64,000 nucleotides of DNA, taken from positions 1 to 64,000 of the forward strand of contig CAYVUB010000013.1 in assembly GCA_964454675.1 (NCBI GenBank). Reading direction: 5' to 3'. This DNA comes from CAYVUB01 sp964454675 (GTDB lineage: Bacteria; Bacteroidota; Bacteroidia; Flavobacteriales; Flavobacteriaceae). Below, piece by piece: positions 31,956 through 41,418 of this stretch (positions within the stretch are counted from its first letter, which is position 1; every line of letters starts with the position of its first letter). The notes beneath the pieces are model-generated. The model did no database searches, had not been told where the DNA came from, and saw only the letters and a program-made list of their open reading frames with translations. The translations under genes and the position numbers were made by a program.

Positions 31956-31995
31956 AAAAAATGCCTTGTAACAATTTGATTACAAGGCATTTTTT
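31956..31995. terminator. Bidirectional terminator between metK and the TonB receptor gene
   Basis: A 16-bp perfect stem (31956-31971 with 31980-31995) with an eight-base loop. The arms begin with A6 and end with T6, so it can work for both convergent genes. Confidence 0.9.
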
Positions 31996-32013
31996 ATTCA
32001 GACTAACAACTTT

Positions 32014-34719
32014 CTACAATGAATAAATCAATCTGAATGTTACAAAACGCGGCTGTATAAAATACTCTCTTGCACTGACTGAAAATGCATTGACACTGCT
32101 TTGCGCTTGCGATTTGGTATCCAATAAGTTGGTAGCTCTTACCTGATATTCCAGTTTGGCATCTTTATCTTTCCTGTACGATAAAGAGGCATTCCAAAAC
32201 TCAAAACTGTTGAGCGTGCCTTGCTCATTTCTTAAATTGTTATATGAATAATCTGTTCTAAATGTGATTGAATTGAATATCAAGGCATCAAATTCAATAC
32301 TTGGCGCATTGGTAAAAAACTTGTTGCGTGTAGAACCCTGGTCGCTATCTGAAATACCATAACGATAGCTCAACTCTACGTTTGGAGCTGTTTTAAAATT
32401 GGTACGCAATCTTGCATTGTAGCTTTGGGAATAATTTTCATTAACCGATTGTTGCCCTTGGATAAACTGGTTAAACTTTTGATAGCTTAAGTTTCCGCCC
32501 AAAGTAGCTTGCAGCTTGCCAAAACGTCTTTGAAAACTTCCGTTTACATTTACACTTTCATCAGCAAATGGTGAATTAAATAAGGTGTTGGTACGGATAA
32601 CACTTTCAAAATTGGTCAAACTGCGTATCTGATCAATACGTTTGCTGTAATTGATGCTTCCAAACACATTGGTATAATTAAACATATTAAAACTAAAGTA
32701 CGACAGGTTCACATTATGCGACACCGCATTTTCCAAGGCTTCATTACCCGAAAACAAGGAATTATAACCGTTTAAAACCAAACCTCTTGCCAGGTTGCTT
32801 ACATCGGTAAACTGGGTTTGCATACGGTAATTAAGGTTGATATGCTCGCTTTTTTTAAGTTGCATACGCATGTCAAAATCCGGTAAAATTCTGAAAAAAT
32901 TATCGGTGTGCTTATCGCCAAACTGTGTATTGTTTGTACTGTAAGCATGCGCAGAAATTCCCGGAGTAAATGTAAAAACACCTGTTTTGAACTGGTAATG
33001 TGCCGCCAGATACACATCGGTAAAATTATAATCGGTATCGTTGCTGTCCAATCCGTCGTTGAATGTTGGCGTTGGATTAAACACAGAGCCATCATCCAAA
33101 AACTGGAAAATGTCACTGTTAAATTTTTGATTGCTCAAAATAGTTCCAAGCGTAAGGTTGATATTGCTTTTTGCATTCAGCACATTCCAATAGTCAAGTT
33201 TAGCATCCAATTGATTTGACTTCACACGTTTTTCTTGTGCTATGTTATAATTTAACTGCATGTTATCCAATCCTAAACCGTTGGCCGTATTTTCATAACG
33301 GTCTTTATCTTCAATAACGGCATTGTAAAACGGGTCTTCATCCTGGATAACATGCTGTGCTTCAAAGGCAAAAATATTATTATCATTATGGGTATAATAA
33401 TAATTTAGATTTTGACTTAATCTGAAAGGATTGGCATCTTCATACTGATTAGTCGAGCCTAAAACCGATGACAAGAAATTTTGGTTTTGCGATTCTTTGG
33501 TAGTTCTTCCTATGATGTCGTATTCCAATTGGTTACTGGTATTGGGTTTGTATTTTGCACTTAATTTTGCAGTGAGCAAATCACTTTTTTGTTCGGTGAT
33601 ACTTTGTGTGTCTTCATCGGGAATTCCCAAATTGCTGTTGGTATAGCGCACAGAATTATTTTCCTGAAGACCAACTCTGCTGCTTGAAAAAATTGCAAAA
33701 CCACTGATATCTAATGTTTTTTGAGGCGAATAACTAAAGTTTGCCGCTGCCAGTTTTGAATTGATATCTTTTGCTCTGTTATTTTGCATTGACAAAAACC
33801 CGAGGCTGTTATCGCCCATATTGATACTTGTACCGCTTTGACGGCTCGGTGCTCTGAAACCGCCCGAAAAATTAAAGAAATCGCGCCGCGAAAAAGCGAC
33901 TTCGCCTATATTGTTCAAATCGCCAATAAAGTTGACGCTCAGCTTTGGACTGTAATAAAAAAGCTTGGGTTGTAAAAGATACAAGTCGTCTTCTGTAAAC
34001 GTTCCCGCACCTGCCGTGATATCGCCAAACCAAAAACTGTCTTTACCCTTTTTAAGACGGATGTTCATTGCTATATTATCCTGATTATTGGTCACACCGC
34101 TCAATTGGCTTACCTCAGAAAAATTCTTTAAAACCTCAACTTTATCAACGGCACTCGACGGAATGTTTTTACTTGCGAGCTTGGTATCGCCATCAAAAAA
34201 GTCTTTGCCATCCACCATGATTTTTGAAACAACCTTGCCTTCTACTTCAATTTGCCCATCGGCATTGACCTCAACTCCCGGAAGATTTTTAAGCACATCC
34301 TCAAGTTTTCGCTCGGTACCTTTATTAAACGAATCGGCATTGTAAATAAGCGTATCGCCTTTTATAACTACCGGCATTTCGTAGGTAAGCTCTATGACAT
34401 CCAAGGTATTGTCGTTTTTAAGAATATAATCTTTAGCGATATTTACTTCGGCTGTTTTAAGCGTTTCTTCATAAGTTCGCATCCCAAGATAGCTTACCTG
34501 AATTGTGTATGAAGAGTTTTTGGTAAGGTCTAATTTATATTTTCCTTCATGATTTGTAATTCCGTAAGATTCCAAAGCATTTGTGGCGGTATTAATAGCT
34601 ATGACATTTGCCAGCTCCAAACGTGTTCCGAGCGAGTCTTTTACAACACCTTCGAGCTTAATTTGAGCAAAAGAATGACCTGCTACCAATAGTAGTATAA
34701 CTGATAAAAAATGTTTCAT
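32014..34719 (-). CDS. TonB-dependent outer-membrane receptor
   Basis: A 901-residue outer-membrane protein. Signal peptide (MKHFLSVILLLVAGHSFAQ), an N-terminal carboxypeptidase-regulatory-like beta-sandwich (about 20-105, IKLEGVVKDSLGTRLELANV), a plug domain (about 120-220, DVLKNLPGVEVNADGQIEVEGK and KIMVDGKDFFDGD), then a large beta-barrel of the OMP_b-brl_3 type ending in the aromatic FRLIYSL. No TonB box is certain. It precedes two GLPGLI genes downstream on a different reading order (they lie 5' of it on the same strand), a frequent pairing in Bacteroidota linked to peptide or metal uptake; the ligand is unknown. Confidence 0.9.
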   Translation of the reverse strand: MKHFLSVILLLVAGHSFAQIKLEGVVKDSLGTRLELANVIAINTATNALESYGITNHEGKYKLDLTKNSSYTIQVSYLGMRTYEETLKTAEVNIAKDYILKNDNTLDVIELTYEMPVVIKGDTLIYNADSFNKGTERKLEDVLKNLPGVEVNADGQIEVEGKVVSKIMVDGKDFFDGDTKLASKNIPSSAVDKVEVLKNFSEVSQLSGVTNNQDNIAMNIRLKKGKDSFWFGDITAGAGTFTEDDLYLLQPKLFYYSPKLSVNFIGDLNNIGEVAFSRRDFFNFSGGFRAPSRQSGTSINMGDNSLGFLSMQNNRAKDINSKLAAANFSYSPQKTLDISGFAIFSSSRVGLQENNSVRYTNSNLGIPDEDTQSITEQKSDLLTAKLSAKYKPNTSNQLEYDIIGRTTKESQNQNFLSSVLGSTNQYEDANPFRLSQNLNYYYTHNDNNIFAFEAQHVIQDEDPFYNAVIEDKDRYENTANGLGLDNMQLNYNIAQEKRVKSNQLDAKLDYWNVLNAKSNINLTLGTILSNQKFNSDIFQFLDDGSVFNPTPTFNDGLDSNDTDYNFTDVYLAAHYQFKTGVFTFTPGISAHAYSTNNTQFGDKHTDNFFRILPDFDMRMQLKKSEHINLNYRMQTQFTDVSNLARGLVLNGYNSLFSGNEALENAVSHNVNLSYFSFNMFNYTNVFGSINYSKRIDQIRSLTNFESVIRTNTLFNSPFADESVNVNGSFQRRFGKLQATLGGNLSYQKFNQFIQGQQSVNENYSQSYNARLRTNFKTAPNVELSYRYGISDSDQGSTRNKFFTNAPSIEFDALIFNSITFRTDYSYNNLRNEQGTLNSFEFWNASLSYRKDKDAKLEYQVRATNLLDTKSQAQSSVNAFSVSAREYFIQPRFVTFRLIYSL

Positions 34720-34751
34720 TTTAAAATTTTGTTGGATAGTATTATGATTTG

Positions 34752-35618
34752 TTAAAAACGATTTCTGCCGCCGGGACCACCGCTGTTTCTGCCACCGTAC
34801 ATGTCCTGCATTTCCTGAATCTTTTCTTTAACTATGGTATTATATTCTGTTTTGGTAACTTCTTTACCTTTTTTTGGTGCTTTAATATCCTCTTTTTCAT
34901 CAGGGTTGATGACTATTTTTGAACACAAAATAATTGTTTTATCGGCATTAACCTCCAGGATTAACCCCGGTAAGCCCCAATAGTCTCCGGGACCTTGATT
35001 TACCGGAATTTGCGGCGTGTACCAAGCGGTTACTATGATTTCTTTAGGCACTTCTACATTGTCCATTATATTGTTACTTGCAGAAGCACTTGCATTATTG
35101 CCCCGGTTACGGGGACGCATACTTGTAAAATCCATCTCATCAACTTTTTTTACGGCAGTAGCTTTAAAGCATAAATATTGTCCTATTTGTTTGGTTTCAT
35201 TTTCCATTTTCCATTCAAACTTTGGTAATGAGTCTTTAATTAAAAACTGCTTTCCGAAAAACTCCTGGTCTTGTAACAACACATTATCTTTTACATTTTT
35301 ATACTGTGGCCCTGCAGTAAAACTTCCCATACCACCCCAACGATTGCCGCCACCGGCTCCGGGCGTTGCCAGTTTTTCCTGTTCCTTGTATATAGATTCT
35401 GTTCTGTTGAAGGTTAATACAAACGTCTTTTCAAACATACTTTTCATACGCTCTGCCATTTGCTTTTTTTGTTCCTCGCTCATTTGGTTTCCACCAAAAC
35501 CACTCATATCTACAGAGGTTTTGGACTCATAATAGGCTTTTCCTTGAAATTCCTGTGCCTGAATGAATCCTGTTGTAAGGAAAAAAAGCAAGCTGATTGT
35601 TAAGGCTAATGACTTCAT
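34752..35618 (-). CDS. GLPGLI family secreted protein (first copy)
   Basis: A 288-residue exported protein with signal peptide (MKSLALTISLLFFLTTGFIQAQ) and the family-defining GLPGLILEVN (about residue 216), preceded by TAWYTPQIPVNQGPGDYW. An Asn/Gly-rich tail (GGRNSGGPGGRNRF) ends it. The family's function is unknown, but members accompany TonB receptors in Bacteroidota. It lies 32 bases upstream of the receptor gene and is a close paralogue of 35727-36557. Confidence 0.9.
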   Translation of the reverse strand: MKSLALTISLLFFLTTGFIQAQEFQGKAYYESKTSVDMSGFGGNQMSEEQKKQMAERMKSMFEKTFVLTFNRTESIYKEQEKLATPGAGGGNRWGGMGSFTAGPQYKNVKDNVLLQDQEFFGKQFLIKDSLPKFEWKMENETKQIGQYLCFKATAVKKVDEMDFTSMRPRNRGNNASASASNNIMDNVEVPKEIIVTAWYTPQIPVNQGPGDYWGLPGLILEVNADKTIILCSKIVINPDEKEDIKAPKKGKEVTKTEYNTIVKEKIQEMQDMYGGRNSGGPGGRNRF

Positions 35619-35726
35619 AATGCTGTGTCTTTAAATATTTTCGTTAAAATAACTATTAAATAGCTATAAGACACTAAAAACGGGCATTAGTTAAATCGCT
35701 AAACGTTAAAATATTCTTAAAAATTC

Positions 35727-36557
35727 CTAACCGCCAAACATTATGACTTTCGAACTACTATTGCCATTTCCTCTATTACGAGCTTGCACATCCTCTATCA
35801 TTTCTTTGCTTTTTTTGTCCATGATATCCTTATATTCTTTTTTGGAAACTACTTTACCTTTTTTAGGCTCTGCGATTTCAGTTTTGTCTTTTGGGTTAAT
35901 GACTATTTTTGAACAAACTAACGTAAGACTGCCGTCATTAATTTCCAGAATTAATCCCGGTAAACCGTAAAAATCTTCGGGACCATTACTTACAGGTATT
36001 TGCGGTGTGTACCAAGCGGTGGTTATGCGTTCTTTTTTTTCTTCTTTAAGTTCTCCTTTATCGGTAAATGATGTTGTTGTGACGGAATCTTTATAGACAG
36101 CTTTAAAACAAGTGTATTCACCAATGTTTTTGGTTTCGTTTACCAATTCCCAAGTACGGCCGGATAAACTGTCTTTAACAAGAAAAAGCTTTCCATATAC
36201 TTCTGTTTGATTGGTATATCGTTTTTCTTTTACATTTTTGTACATCACGTCACTGCCGCCCGATACTTCAATTTTAATACCGCTTGATAAAGATGCCGCA
36301 TTGGGTGTTGCCAGTTGTTCATTCTTCTTGTAAATTGAAGATTCCTGATCAAAAGTTAAGGTGTATTCTTGCTGAAACTGCTTTTTTAGCTGTTCTTGAA
36401 TTTGTTTTTCCATTTCAGAAGAAACACCGTCATTTTTCATTTGAAAATCCATTTTACGGTGAGATTTGTAAGTTGCAACACCATGAAACTCCTGCGCATT
36501 TACCATTGCAAAAGCCATCAAGAATGTTGCTACAATCAATTTGCTTAATGTTGTCAT
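35727..36557 (-). CDS. GLPGLI family secreted protein (second copy)
   Basis: A 276-residue exported protein (signal MTTLSKLIVATFLMAFAMVNAQ) with TAWYTPQIPVSNGPEDFYGLPGLILEIN near residues 202-230. It shares the whole architecture with the neighbour at 34752-35618, including the opening EFHGVATYKSH and the C-terminal K-K-G-K-x-V-x-K-x-E-Y helix, so the two arose by tandem duplication. Probably the first gene of a transcript reading through the second copy and the TonB receptor. It is divergent from the histidine kinase gene. Confidence 0.9.
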   Translation of the reverse strand: MTTLSKLIVATFLMAFAMVNAQEFHGVATYKSHRKMDFQMKNDGVSSEMEKQIQEQLKKQFQQEYTLTFDQESSIYKKNEQLATPNAASLSSGIKIEVSGGSDVMYKNVKEKRYTNQTEVYGKLFLVKDSLSGRTWELVNETKNIGEYTCFKAVYKDSVTTTSFTDKGELKEEKKERITTAWYTPQIPVSNGPEDFYGLPGLILEINDGSLTLVCSKIVINPKDKTEIAEPKKGKVVSKKEYKDIMDKKSKEMIEDVQARNRGNGNSSSKVIMFGG

Positions 36558-36684
36558 AATACTGTTTGATTTTTTGATTAACTACACCGCAAAAGTGCAA
36601 ATGAAAATCCACTTTTTCAGTTAATGAGTGTTAACGAGTGTTAACCGGTTGGTTTTATGTTGTTTTAACAACTACTTTTGACCT

Positions 36685-38160
36685 ATGAACGAAAAGAAAT
36701 ATAAAGGCATCTTATATTTTATCGTAGTCACGATGTTGCTCACTGTGGCTGTGCAATGCTATTGGAATTACAAAAATTACCTCCAAAACAAACAGCGTTA
36801 TATCAATGATGTTCAAATTGCGCTGGACAATGCTTTGGAAAATTATTATGCCGATTTGGCCGAATCCAACCAAATGACGTTTGTTGATACCAAGTTTGAT
36901 ACGGTGAATTTTGCTAATCCGCTTAAAAACTTCAATACCGATTCTATTTTTTTTGAATTTAAAAAAGAGTATTCCCAAACTCTTGGCAAAAACATTGAAG
37001 GCTTTACACAACTGATTGATTCTACGAAAGCATTAACTTTTTCAAAAGAATCACAGTCTTTATCCAAAGTAAGAATCATTCGTGGCAAAAGAGCTTCTGA
37101 CAGTTTAAAAATGATAAAAGGCATTACCTCCATTTTTATCTCTATCCAAAACGATACATTGAATTTTAAAGACTTAAAACCTTTGGTCGTTGAAGAATTA
37201 AGGCGAAAGGATTTAGAGGTGGATTTTGCGTTACAACATTTCAAAAATGACAGTTTATTCAATGGTTTTAATACGAAAATCATCCGGCCCGGTTTTTTGA
37301 AAACCACATCAAAAACAAAATTCTTAAAACAAAACGAACGCTTGGAACTGGCATATCCCGATGCAACAAACATTATTTTAAAAGCCGGAATGTTCGAAAT
37401 ATTCTTATCGTTTTTACTTACCATTGCCATTGTTTCCTGTTTGTTTTATTTATTGAAAATCATCAAAAACCAAAAACAACTGGCAGAAGTCAAGAACGAC
37501 CTTATCAGCAACGTTACCCACGAGTTCAAAACGCCCATTGCCACAATTTCTGTTGCTTTGGAAAGCATCAAAGACTTTAATATGATTGATAACAAAGAAA
37601 AAACCAAAAGCTATATTGATATGTCCAAAACCCAACTGGATAAACTCAATACGATGGTTGAAAAACTTTTGGAAACCGCCACATTGGACAGCGAAAATCT
37701 CAACTTGAACAAAGACAAATTATCAATTCCTGAAATGCTCCAAGCTTTAGTAGAAAAACATCAAATGCAAACAAAAACGAAAACACTTACTTTTATAGAT
37801 AATCCAAACCCTATCATTGGTTTTGTGGACGCGTTCCATTTTGAAAATGCCATAAACAACGTGATAGATAATGCCGTAAAATATGGTGGAAATGCCATCA
37901 CGATAACCTTACAAAATACTTCAAAAGGATTTGAAATTTTGGTTTCTGATGACGGCAAAACCCTTACAAAAGCACATAAAGATGTCATTTTTGAAAAATT
38001 TTACCGCATTCCGAAAGGCAATACGCACGATGTAAAAGGTTTTGGGATAGGCTTGTACTATACCCAAAAAATCATTGAAAAACATCATGGCAGCATCGAT
38101 TTGCACATAGACGGAAAACTTACCACGTTCAAAATATTCATACCAGATGCCACAGCATAG
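36685..38160 (+). CDS. Membrane sensor histidine kinase
   Basis: A 491-residue kinase. One transmembrane helix near residues 10-28, a periplasmic sensor region of about 205 residues, a second helix (about 237-260), then the dimerisation/phospho-acceptor domain with NVTHEFKTPIAT (histidine 279) and the ATPase domain (NNVIDNAVKYGG, SDDGKT, FGIGLYYTQKI). The signal is unknown. It overlaps the response regulator gene by 14 bases and is divergent from the GLPGLI/TonB genes, which are plausible targets. Confidence 0.93.
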   Translation: MNEKKYKGILYFIVVTMLLTVAVQCYWNYKNYLQNKQRYINDVQIALDNALENYYADLAESNQMTFVDTKFDTVNFANPLKNFNTDSIFFEFKKEYSQTLGKNIEGFTQLIDSTKALTFSKESQSLSKVRIIRGKRASDSLKMIKGITSIFISIQNDTLNFKDLKPLVVEELRRKDLEVDFALQHFKNDSLFNGFNTKIIRPGFLKTTSKTKFLKQNERLELAYPDATNIILKAGMFEIFLSFLLTIAIVSCLFYLLKIIKNQKQLAEVKNDLISNVTHEFKTPIATISVALESIKDFNMIDNKEKTKSYIDMSKTQLDKLNTMVEKLLETATLDSENLNLNKDKLSIPEMLQALVEKHQMQTKTKTLTFIDNPNPIIGFVDAFHFENAINNVIDNAVKYGGNAITITLQNTSKGFEILVSDDGKTLTKAHKDVIFEKFYRIPKGNTHDVKGFGIGLYYTQKIIEKHHGSIDLHIDGKLTTFKIFIPDATA

Positions 38161-38830
38161 AACCATACTTTTAGCAGAAGATGAACCTGCTTTGGGACTC
38201 ATCATAAAAGAAAGCCTTGAAACCCGAAATTTTAAAGTGCTACTATGCGATAACGGCGAAAAAGCATTTGAAATTTACAAATTACAACAACCCGAACTTT
38301 TGGTGCTGGATGTCATGATGCCAAAAACAGACGGCTTTACACTCGCAAAAAACATCCGGCAGATTGATACGGTCATTCCCATTTTATTTTTAACTGCCAA
38401 ATCGCAAACGGCAGATGTGGTAGAAGGTTTTACCATAGGAGGGAACGATTATTTAAAAAAGCCTTTCAGCATGGAAGAACTGATTGTACGTATCAACAAC
38501 CTTTTGCAACGTACCGAACTGCAACAAACCTCAGAAAGTATCGCCTTAGGGCATTACACATTTAATTTCACCAAACAATCACTGCAATACAAAGACGAAA
38601 CACCCGAATTGTTGACACATCGCGAAGCGCATTTGCTGTTTCATTTGATACAAAATAAAAATCAGGTATTGGATAGAACGCTCATTTTAAACAAGCTTTG
38701 GGGTAACGATGATTTTTTTAATGCCCGAAGTATGGACGTGTTTATCACCAAACTCAGAAAAAAACTAAGCCAGGATGATAGCCTTCAAATTATCAATGTG
38801 CGTGGTTTTGGGTATAAATTGATTGGGTAG
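38147..38830 (+). CDS. OmpR/PhoB-type response regulator
   Basis: A 227-residue transcription factor. Receiver domain 5-120 with the acidic pair AEDE, phospho-acceptor Asp55 in LVLDVMMP, and the lysine in YLKKPFS (about 105). It is followed by a winged-helix DNA-binding domain (LTHREAHLLFHLIQN ... SMDVFITKLRKKL ... VRGFGYKLI). Translationally coupled to the kinase gene by overlap. Confidence 0.94.
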   Translation: MPQHRTILLAEDEPALGLIIKESLETRNFKVLLCDNGEKAFEIYKLQQPELLVLDVMMPKTDGFTLAKNIRQIDTVIPILFLTAKSQTADVVEGFTIGGNDYLKKPFSMEELIVRINNLLQRTELQQTSESIALGHYTFNFTKQSLQYKDETPELLTHREAHLLFHLIQNKNQVLDRTLILNKLWGNDDFFNARSMDVFITKLRKKLSQDDSLQIINVRGFGYKLIG

Positions 38831-38871
38831 TTTTAAAAGTATAATCGCTTAATTTGAACAAAATCCTAAAT

Positions 38872-39162
38872 TTATTTTTTCTTTTTATCAGGATTTTGCC
38901 AAGTATTAAATACCGAATAAACAATTACTTTATCTTGTGAGATTTCGTAAATAATCAAAAAAGGAAAGCGCTTAATAAATGCTTCTCGGTAAGGTTGACG
39001 CTTTTGCGGAAAGTGTTTCGGGTTTTTTGTAATCCTATTAAAATACGTATCTAAGTGTTCAAGAAATTCCTCACCTAAACCTACTCGATTTTCTTCGTAA
39101 AAAAGATAAGCGTCAATAATTTCTAAATTAGCTTAGGCTTTAACTTCTAAAATATAAGCCAT
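38872..39162 (-). pseudogene. RelE/ParE-type toxin gene with in-frame stop codon
   Basis: The frame from the ATG at 39160-39162 encodes 96 residues in RelE/ParE style (opening MAYILEVKA, then NLEIIDAYLFYEENRVGLGEEFL, FPQKRQPYREAFIKRFPFLIIYEI and VYSVFNTWQNP). Codon 10, however, is TAA (39133-39135); a single C-to-T change from CAA would explain it. No ATG follows before the conserved core, so the toxin is probably not made. The upstream antitoxin gene, 2 bases away, is intact. A sequencing error at this codon is the main alternative. Confidence 0.8.
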
Positions 39163-39164
39163 TG

Positions 39165-39398
39165 TTAACTGGCGTTTCTTGCATTTTCCTTCACCTCATC
39201 CCAGGTAAAAGATTTGCTTTCTCCTTTTAAATGTGCTTCTCTACGCTTATCAATCATTTTGTACTGCTCTTCACTTAAAGCAAGCTCTTCCTCATCCTTT
39301 TGATAGCTTTCCGCTAAAGCCTTTATCAATTTTAAAAGTCTAATATCGGCAGTATTCACGTACTCTTTAACCGTATTTCTTAAATCTGAAGTTGCCAT
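39165..39398 (-). CDS. Antitoxin of a RelE/ParE-type module
   Basis: A 77-residue protein from the start at 39396-39398 (MATSDLRNTVKEYVNTAD). It is helical and acidic; its C-terminal half (ALSEEQYKMIDKRREAHLKGES ... TWDEVKENARN) resembles the addiction-module component family that pairs with RelE/ParE toxins. It precedes the broken toxin frame by two bases, the usual antitoxin-first order. With the toxin interrupted it may be a leftover still acting as an autorepressor. Confidence 0.78.
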   Translation of the reverse strand: MATSDLRNTVKEYVNTADIRLLKLIKALAESYQKDEEELALSEEQYKMIDKRREAHLKGESKSFTWDEVKENARNAS

Positions 39399-39440
39399 TA
39401 TCGTTTCTATTTTATTAGTGTAAATATAAGATTTATACAT

Positions 39441-39728
39441 TACACATCATATTTTCAGCCATTGTAATTTGCCTCTTGCTGCCCTTACTACCCAATATGT
39501 GCATGTTTTTTCTACCACACAATCGCACTGTAACAGGTAAAATTGATTGGCTAACAACACTAAGCCATCCCTAAGTCATGTCGAACAAAGTGAGACATCA
39601 CACAAACTAAGAAAAACCAAAGTCAAGTTTCTAAACTAACTTAAAATGACTTGGTTTTTAACTTTGATTTTTGTTTTGCTTTGACTTCGTCGAATCTTCG
39701 ATTTCGTTATTTTTCAATTCAAATTCAT
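39441..39728. repeat. Intergenic region with hairpin and dispersed repeat
   Basis: No convincing gene. Two elements are visible. One is a CATGTCGAACAAAGTGAGACAT motif of a common flavobacterial repeat type (about 39578-39599). The other is a hairpin at 39612-39659 whose arms AAAAACCAAAGTCA and TGACTTGGTTTTT pair with one bulge, and which could terminate transcription from the 39729-40151 gene on the minus strand. Confidence 0.5.
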
Positions 39729-40151
39729 TTATTTATTTAATTCTATAACTCTGCCCTTGAATATTATCATATCATTTTTAATTTTAATAGAATCGGTACT
39801 GTTTATAACATACGCTTTTTTAGATGATTCTGTAAATACCTTTTGAAATAATGTTATAAGTAAATAGGTTTTCATAATTTCTTCAAAATCAGATTCATGG
39901 TTTAATAACTGTGAAAAAGAACAATAATTAGTTTTTGTGAAATCGGATGTATCATTATATTTAATGTCATCAGTTTTTATTTCATCTCGAACTTTACAAT
40001 AGTCTTTTTCTATTAGTTCTATAATTTCAGTAGTGTTAAATTGAATTTCATAGGCTATTGTGTTTTTGTCAAAAAATCTACCATAGTTTAAACCGTCATT
40101 TACAACAAGTAATTCTTTATTTACCTCAATTTGATCTATTAGTACTTTCAT
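39729..40151 (-). CDS. Uncharacterised protein, 140 residues
   Basis: I do not recognise this protein. It has no signal peptide or membrane segment, is rich in Ile/Lys/Asp/Asn and looks cytoplasmic and mixed alpha/beta (MKVLIDQIEVNKELLVV, then a helix ITLFQKVFTES). It sits on the same strand as the secreted paralogue trio, 34 bases downstream of the last of them. Confidence 0.55.
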   Translation of the reverse strand: MKVLIDQIEVNKELLVVNDGLNYGRFFDKNTIAYEIQFNTTEIIELIEKDYCKVRDEIKTDDIKYNDTSDFTKTNYCSFSQLLNHESDFEEIMKTYLLITLFQKVFTESSKKAYVINSTDSIKIKNDMIIFKGRVIELNK

Positions 40152-40185
40152 AGATTCATAAATTTAGTATATTTTAAGATTGTTT

Positions 40186-40833
40186 TTATTTTTCTAATTC
40201 GGAAGCTGTTTTGGCGTTAAAATGGTTGGTTAAACTGCTTCTCAAGGATTTTACATCACTTGTATTGTAGTTTTTCTCAAAGTCTTCACTGGCAATAATT
40301 TTATCTAGGTAATCGATGAGGGTTTCTTCTTTTCCGTCTACTATTTCTATGGAATTATTAAAATCAATAACACCTGGTCCAAAACGCATGAGATACGTGA
40401 ATAACATTTCAGATTGTGTATTGGTAGAAACGGCTCTTTTTAAGACATGTTCTGGGGTTCTCCCTATATTGTATTCTATTGTTGTAATTAAATACTTGGA
40501 GTAGGTATTCCAAAAAGAGATTATTTGTTTGGTGTTATCTTTATCTGGGTCGAGGTTAAGGAAATTTGAAATATATCTGTTTACCTGATAAACCAAATCT
40601 GTACCTTTAAGGGTTTTTGAGGTAATGAATGTAATTGCCATTTTGTTGGCTACAAGTTCAAAATTTGGATTGGTATTTAAGAACTCTTCAACTTCTTTAT
40701 CAGAAAAGGTTGCATATTTTTGGTCTTTGAAATTAATGTATTTTTCATGTTTTTTTTCTTGTGAATAGCTTGTTGTTGGCAACATAAAACAAGTAAACAG
40801 AAGAGTTGCTACTATATAGGTGATGTTTTTCAT
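40186..40833 (-). CDS. Secreted NAKTA-motif paralogue, third in tandem
   Basis: A 215-residue exported protein (signal MKNITYIVATLLFTCFMLPTTSYSQ). The C-terminal ~95 residues match its two upstream neighbours: EHVLKRAV, then IDFNNSIEIVDGKEETLIDYLDKI, a helix with LRSSL and the closing FNAKTASEL. The pattern (helix, short loop, D-G-K-x-E-T-x-L-D-Y-L-D, then N-A-K-T-A-x-x-L) recalls a degenerate ankyrin repeat pair, but this is inference. Function is unknown. Its start is three bases after the stop of the previous copy. Confidence 0.75.
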   Translation of the reverse strand: MKNITYIVATLLFTCFMLPTTSYSQEKKHEKYINFKDQKYATFSDKEVEEFLNTNPNFELVANKMAITFITSKTLKGTDLVYQVNRYISNFLNLDPDKDNTKQIISFWNTYSKYLITTIEYNIGRTPEHVLKRAVSTNTQSEMLFTYLMRFGPGVIDFNNSIEIVDGKEETLIDYLDKIIASEDFEKNYNTSDVKSLRSSLTNHFNAKTASELEK

Positions 40834-40836
40834 GGT

Positions 40837-41415
40837 CTAGTTTTTTAATTGGGATGCTGTTTTGGCGTTGTAGCCCATTACAAGCCAACTTCGAAGGCTT
40901 TGAATTTCTTTTACATTATATTCAGAACTCGCATTAGGCTTGTTTAAAATGTAATCTATATAATCCAATAAAGTTTCTTCTTTGCCATTGTAGATTTCTA
41001 TTGGATTTACATCTATTGGATATCCTTCAGGGTCAGAAAGCAGAAAATCATACAAAACACTCTTATACATCCCCAAATCTACAATGCGTTTTAAAAAGTG
41101 TTGGGGGTTTCTGGTTTCATCTTCTGGACCTTCATAGCAAATCAGTTTTTCATTGTGCTCATTCCAAAACTTGGTGAGAATGGCTTGGTGGTTGGGGTCT
41201 TCTCTTGAGGTGCCTAAATTTGCTAAAATTAAATCTTCAATATCTTTTCCAGCTTCTTTTCCTGATAATGTTCTATAGGCTAAAGCAGCATGACATATTT
41301 TATTTGAAATATCTTCAATTCGTTCCTCACTAATTTTAGTCTCGGTATTTTGAGCTTGTATTGTCATTGCCAATAACAAAACCAAAACTGCAAATAGTTG
41401 TTTTAGGTTTTTCAT
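40837..41415 (-). CDS. Secreted NAKTA-motif paralogue, second in tandem
   Basis: A 192-residue exported protein (signal MKNLKQLFAVLVLLLAMTIQAQ). C-terminal part: QHFLKRIV, IEIYNGKEETLLDYIDYIL, LRSWL and YNAKTASQLKN, aligned with both neighbours. The middle contains FWNEHNEKLICYE, also shared (F-W-N-x-x-N/S). The 3' ends of this gene and the 333-residue gene are very alike at the nucleotide level, indicating a fairly recent duplication. No function is known. Confidence 0.75.
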   Translation of the reverse strand: MKNLKQLFAVLVLLLAMTIQAQNTETKISEERIEDISNKICHAALAYRTLSGKEAGKDIEDLILANLGTSREDPNHQAILTKFWNEHNEKLICYEGPEDETRNPQHFLKRIVDLGMYKSVLYDFLLSDPEGYPIDVNPIEIYNGKEETLLDYIDYILNKPNASSEYNVKEIQSLRSWLVMGYNAKTASQLKN

Positions 41416-41418
41416 GGT

